From assembly GCA_021793335.1 (NCBI GenBank), contig JAJYSW010000062.1, positions 1 through 14,095 on the forward strand: DNA of 14,095 nucleotides. Direction: 5' to 3'. The notes beneath the pieces were generated by a model that made no database searches, was not told the DNA's origin, and was given only the letters and a program-made list of their open reading frames with translations. The position numbers were made by a program, and so were the translations under genes. The DNA comes from Actinomycetes bacterium. Lineage in GTDB: Bacteria > Actinomycetota > Actinomycetes > Mycobacteriales > Micromonosporaceae. Below, in pieces: positions 13,158 to 14,095 of this stretch (position 1 is the stretch's first letter; each line of letters starts with the position of its first letter).

Positions 13158-13607
13158 TCACGGCTCCACGGGCGTCGCCGTGGCATGGACCAGCGCGTCC
13201 TTGAACGCCATCCAGCCCAGCAGCGCGCACTTGACGCGCATGGGGTACTTGGACACGCCGGTGAACGCGACGGCGTCCTCCAAGGTCTCCTCATCGGCTT
13301 CGCCCCGGCCCTTGGAGTTCATCAGCTCGGTGAACTCGGCGAGACGGGACAGAGCGTCCTCGACCGTGGACCCCTTGGCCAGTTCGTACAGTACCGATGC
13401 GGAGGCCTTGGAGATCGAGCATCCCACGTTCTCGTAGGAGACGTCGGCTACGGTGTCGCCCTCGACATGGACGCGCAGGGTGATCTCATCGCCGCAGGTC
13501 GGGTTGACCTGGTGCGATTCGCCCTCGTACGGTTCGCGCAGGCCAGCGCCGCGGGGGCGCTTATAGTGGTCGAGGATGACTTCCTGGTACAGCTCGTCGA
13601 GATCCAT
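13158..13607 (-). CDS. sufU: Fe-S assembly sulfur-transfer protein SufU
   Basis: SufU is a zinc protein that takes persulfide sulfur from the cysteine desulfurase SufS and passes it to the SufBCD scaffold. The protein is 149 aa, the normal size. The zinc and sulfur ligands are all present: Cys38 and Asp40 in NPTCGDEI, Cys63 in VGCSISKASAS, and Cys127 in RVKCALLGW. The insert between about residues 98 and 114, typical of SufU rather than IscU, is present (NSKGRGEADEETLEDAVA). The start ATG shares its A with the sufS stop (TGATG), and AGGAAGG lies about 10 nt upstream in the sufS end, so the two are translationally coupled and function as an enzyme-acceptor pair. Confidence 0.95.
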   Translation of the reverse strand: MDLDELYQEVILDHYKRPRGAGLREPYEGESHQVNPTCGDEITLRVHVEGDTVADVSYENVGCSISKASASVLYELAKGSTVEDALSRLAEFTELMNSKGRGEADEETLEDAVAFTGVSKYPMRVKCALLGWMAFKDALVHATATPVEP

Positions 13608-14095
13608 CAGGCGAACACCTTCCTCACCCGCTCCAACGCCGACACCAGGCGATCTATTTCATCGGTCGTCGTGTAGACGTAGCCGGAGGCGCGGGTCGCG
13701 GCCGTGACGCCGAAGCGCACACAGGTCGGTTTGGCGCAATGGTGGCCGACGCGGACGGCCACGCCCTCGGAGTCGAGGACCTGGCCCACGTCATGGGGAT
13801 GGACGCCTTCGAGATCGAAGGAGACCGTCGCCCCTCGGCCGACGGGCACGCGCGGACCGATGACGGTCAGCCCCTCGACGGCCTCCAGCCGCTCCAGCAT
13901 GTAGGCGGCCAGTTCCTTCTCGTGAGCGCGGATGTTCTCCATGCCGAGCGCCGAAAGGTAGTCGACGGCGGCGGCCAGGCCGACGGCCTCGGCGATCGGC
14001 GGCGTGCCCGCCTCGAACTTGGCCGGGGCCTTGGCGAACGTGGTGCGCTCCATGGTGACGGTCTCGACCATCGAACCGCCGGTCAGGAACGGCGG
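13607..14095 (-). CDS. sufS: Cysteine desulfurase SufS, C-terminal part (cut by window edge)
   Basis: This is the last 162 residues of a PLP-dependent class V aminotransferase-fold cysteine desulfurase that supplies sulfur for Fe-S clusters. The open frame runs to the window edge without a start; it enters as PPFLTGGSMVETV, and the Met at 14071 is internal. Seen are the FEAGTPPIAEAVGLAAAVDYL region (in 27-49 of the visible part), and the catalytic cysteine in VGHHCAKPTCVRFG, followed by TRASGYVYTTTDEID. The PLP lysine lies outside the window. It is followed by sufU with a 1-nt overlap. The rest of the suf operon is expected beyond the right edge. Confidence 0.95.
   Translation of the reverse strand, partial: PPFLTGGSMVETVTMERTTFAKAPAKFEAGTPPIAEAVGLAAAVDYLSALGMENIRAHEKELAAYMLERLEAVEGLTVIGPRVPVGRGATVSFDLEGVHPHDVGQVLDSEGVAVRVGHHCAKPTCVRFGVTAATRASGYVYTTTDEIDRLVSALERVRKVFA

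Noticed and set aside
1..14095. tRNA, rRNA, CRISPR array, IS element or prophage genes
   Set aside because: I looked for cloverleaf-like sequence, regularly spaced repeats with spacers, transposase or integrase motifs and found none.

Overview
The window is ordinary high-GC actinobacterial chromosome. It contains the start of a division and cell-wall (dcw) cluster, a MurT-GatD pair, a SUF iron-sulfur operon ending in a SufU and DUF59 pair, a PAC2 protein and a Vms1-like (acVLRF1) release factor, a combination typical of Actinobacteria. Strong third-position GC produces many long antisense shadow frames. I cannot place the genus; a filamentous or Glycomycetales/Micromonosporales-type lineage is only a guess. 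No IS element, phage gene, CRISPR array, tRNA or rRNA was seen.

Left part (1-5158, minus strand): mraZ, rsmH, an ftsL-like gene and ftsI are tightly packed, with a 4-nt overlap and 3-21 nt gaps. They form the head of a dcw operon that controls division and septal peptidoglycan synthesis. After ftsI there is no murE inside the window. An 84-nt gap with its own promoter-like sequence leads instead to a PAC2-family gene. A 25-bp direct repeat overlaps the 3' end of that gene at the window edge.

Middle (5159-7709): a 597-bp divergent intergenic region separates mraZ from murT-gatD, whose products amidate lipid II. It carries three GTGG-type boxes at 10-bp period facing mraZ, the layout expected of an MraZ operator. 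It also carries a second pair of GTGGA boxes at the same period on the other strand, just ahead of a TTGACG promoter-like element facing murT. Joint control of division genes and lipid II amidation by MraZ is the most interesting hypothesis in this window.

Right-middle (7710-12027, plus strand): a GH42 beta-galactosidase has a clear inverted-repeat operator candidate upstream. It is followed by a 14-TM DHA2-type MFS exporter, whose start looks leaderless, and by a small NAD(P)-binding protein of the F420-reductase family.

Right end (12078-14095, minus strand): the tail of a SUF operon, sufS (partial), sufU and a sufT-like DUF59 gene, is followed by an acVLRF1-family peptidyl-tRNA hydrolase. 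This converges on the plus-strand genes across a 50-bp gap with a hairpin.

I did not find a wholly new system. The candidates for follow-up are the two-sided MraZ-box region, the GH42 operator, the unusual FtsI tail and C-terminus, and the edge repeat.
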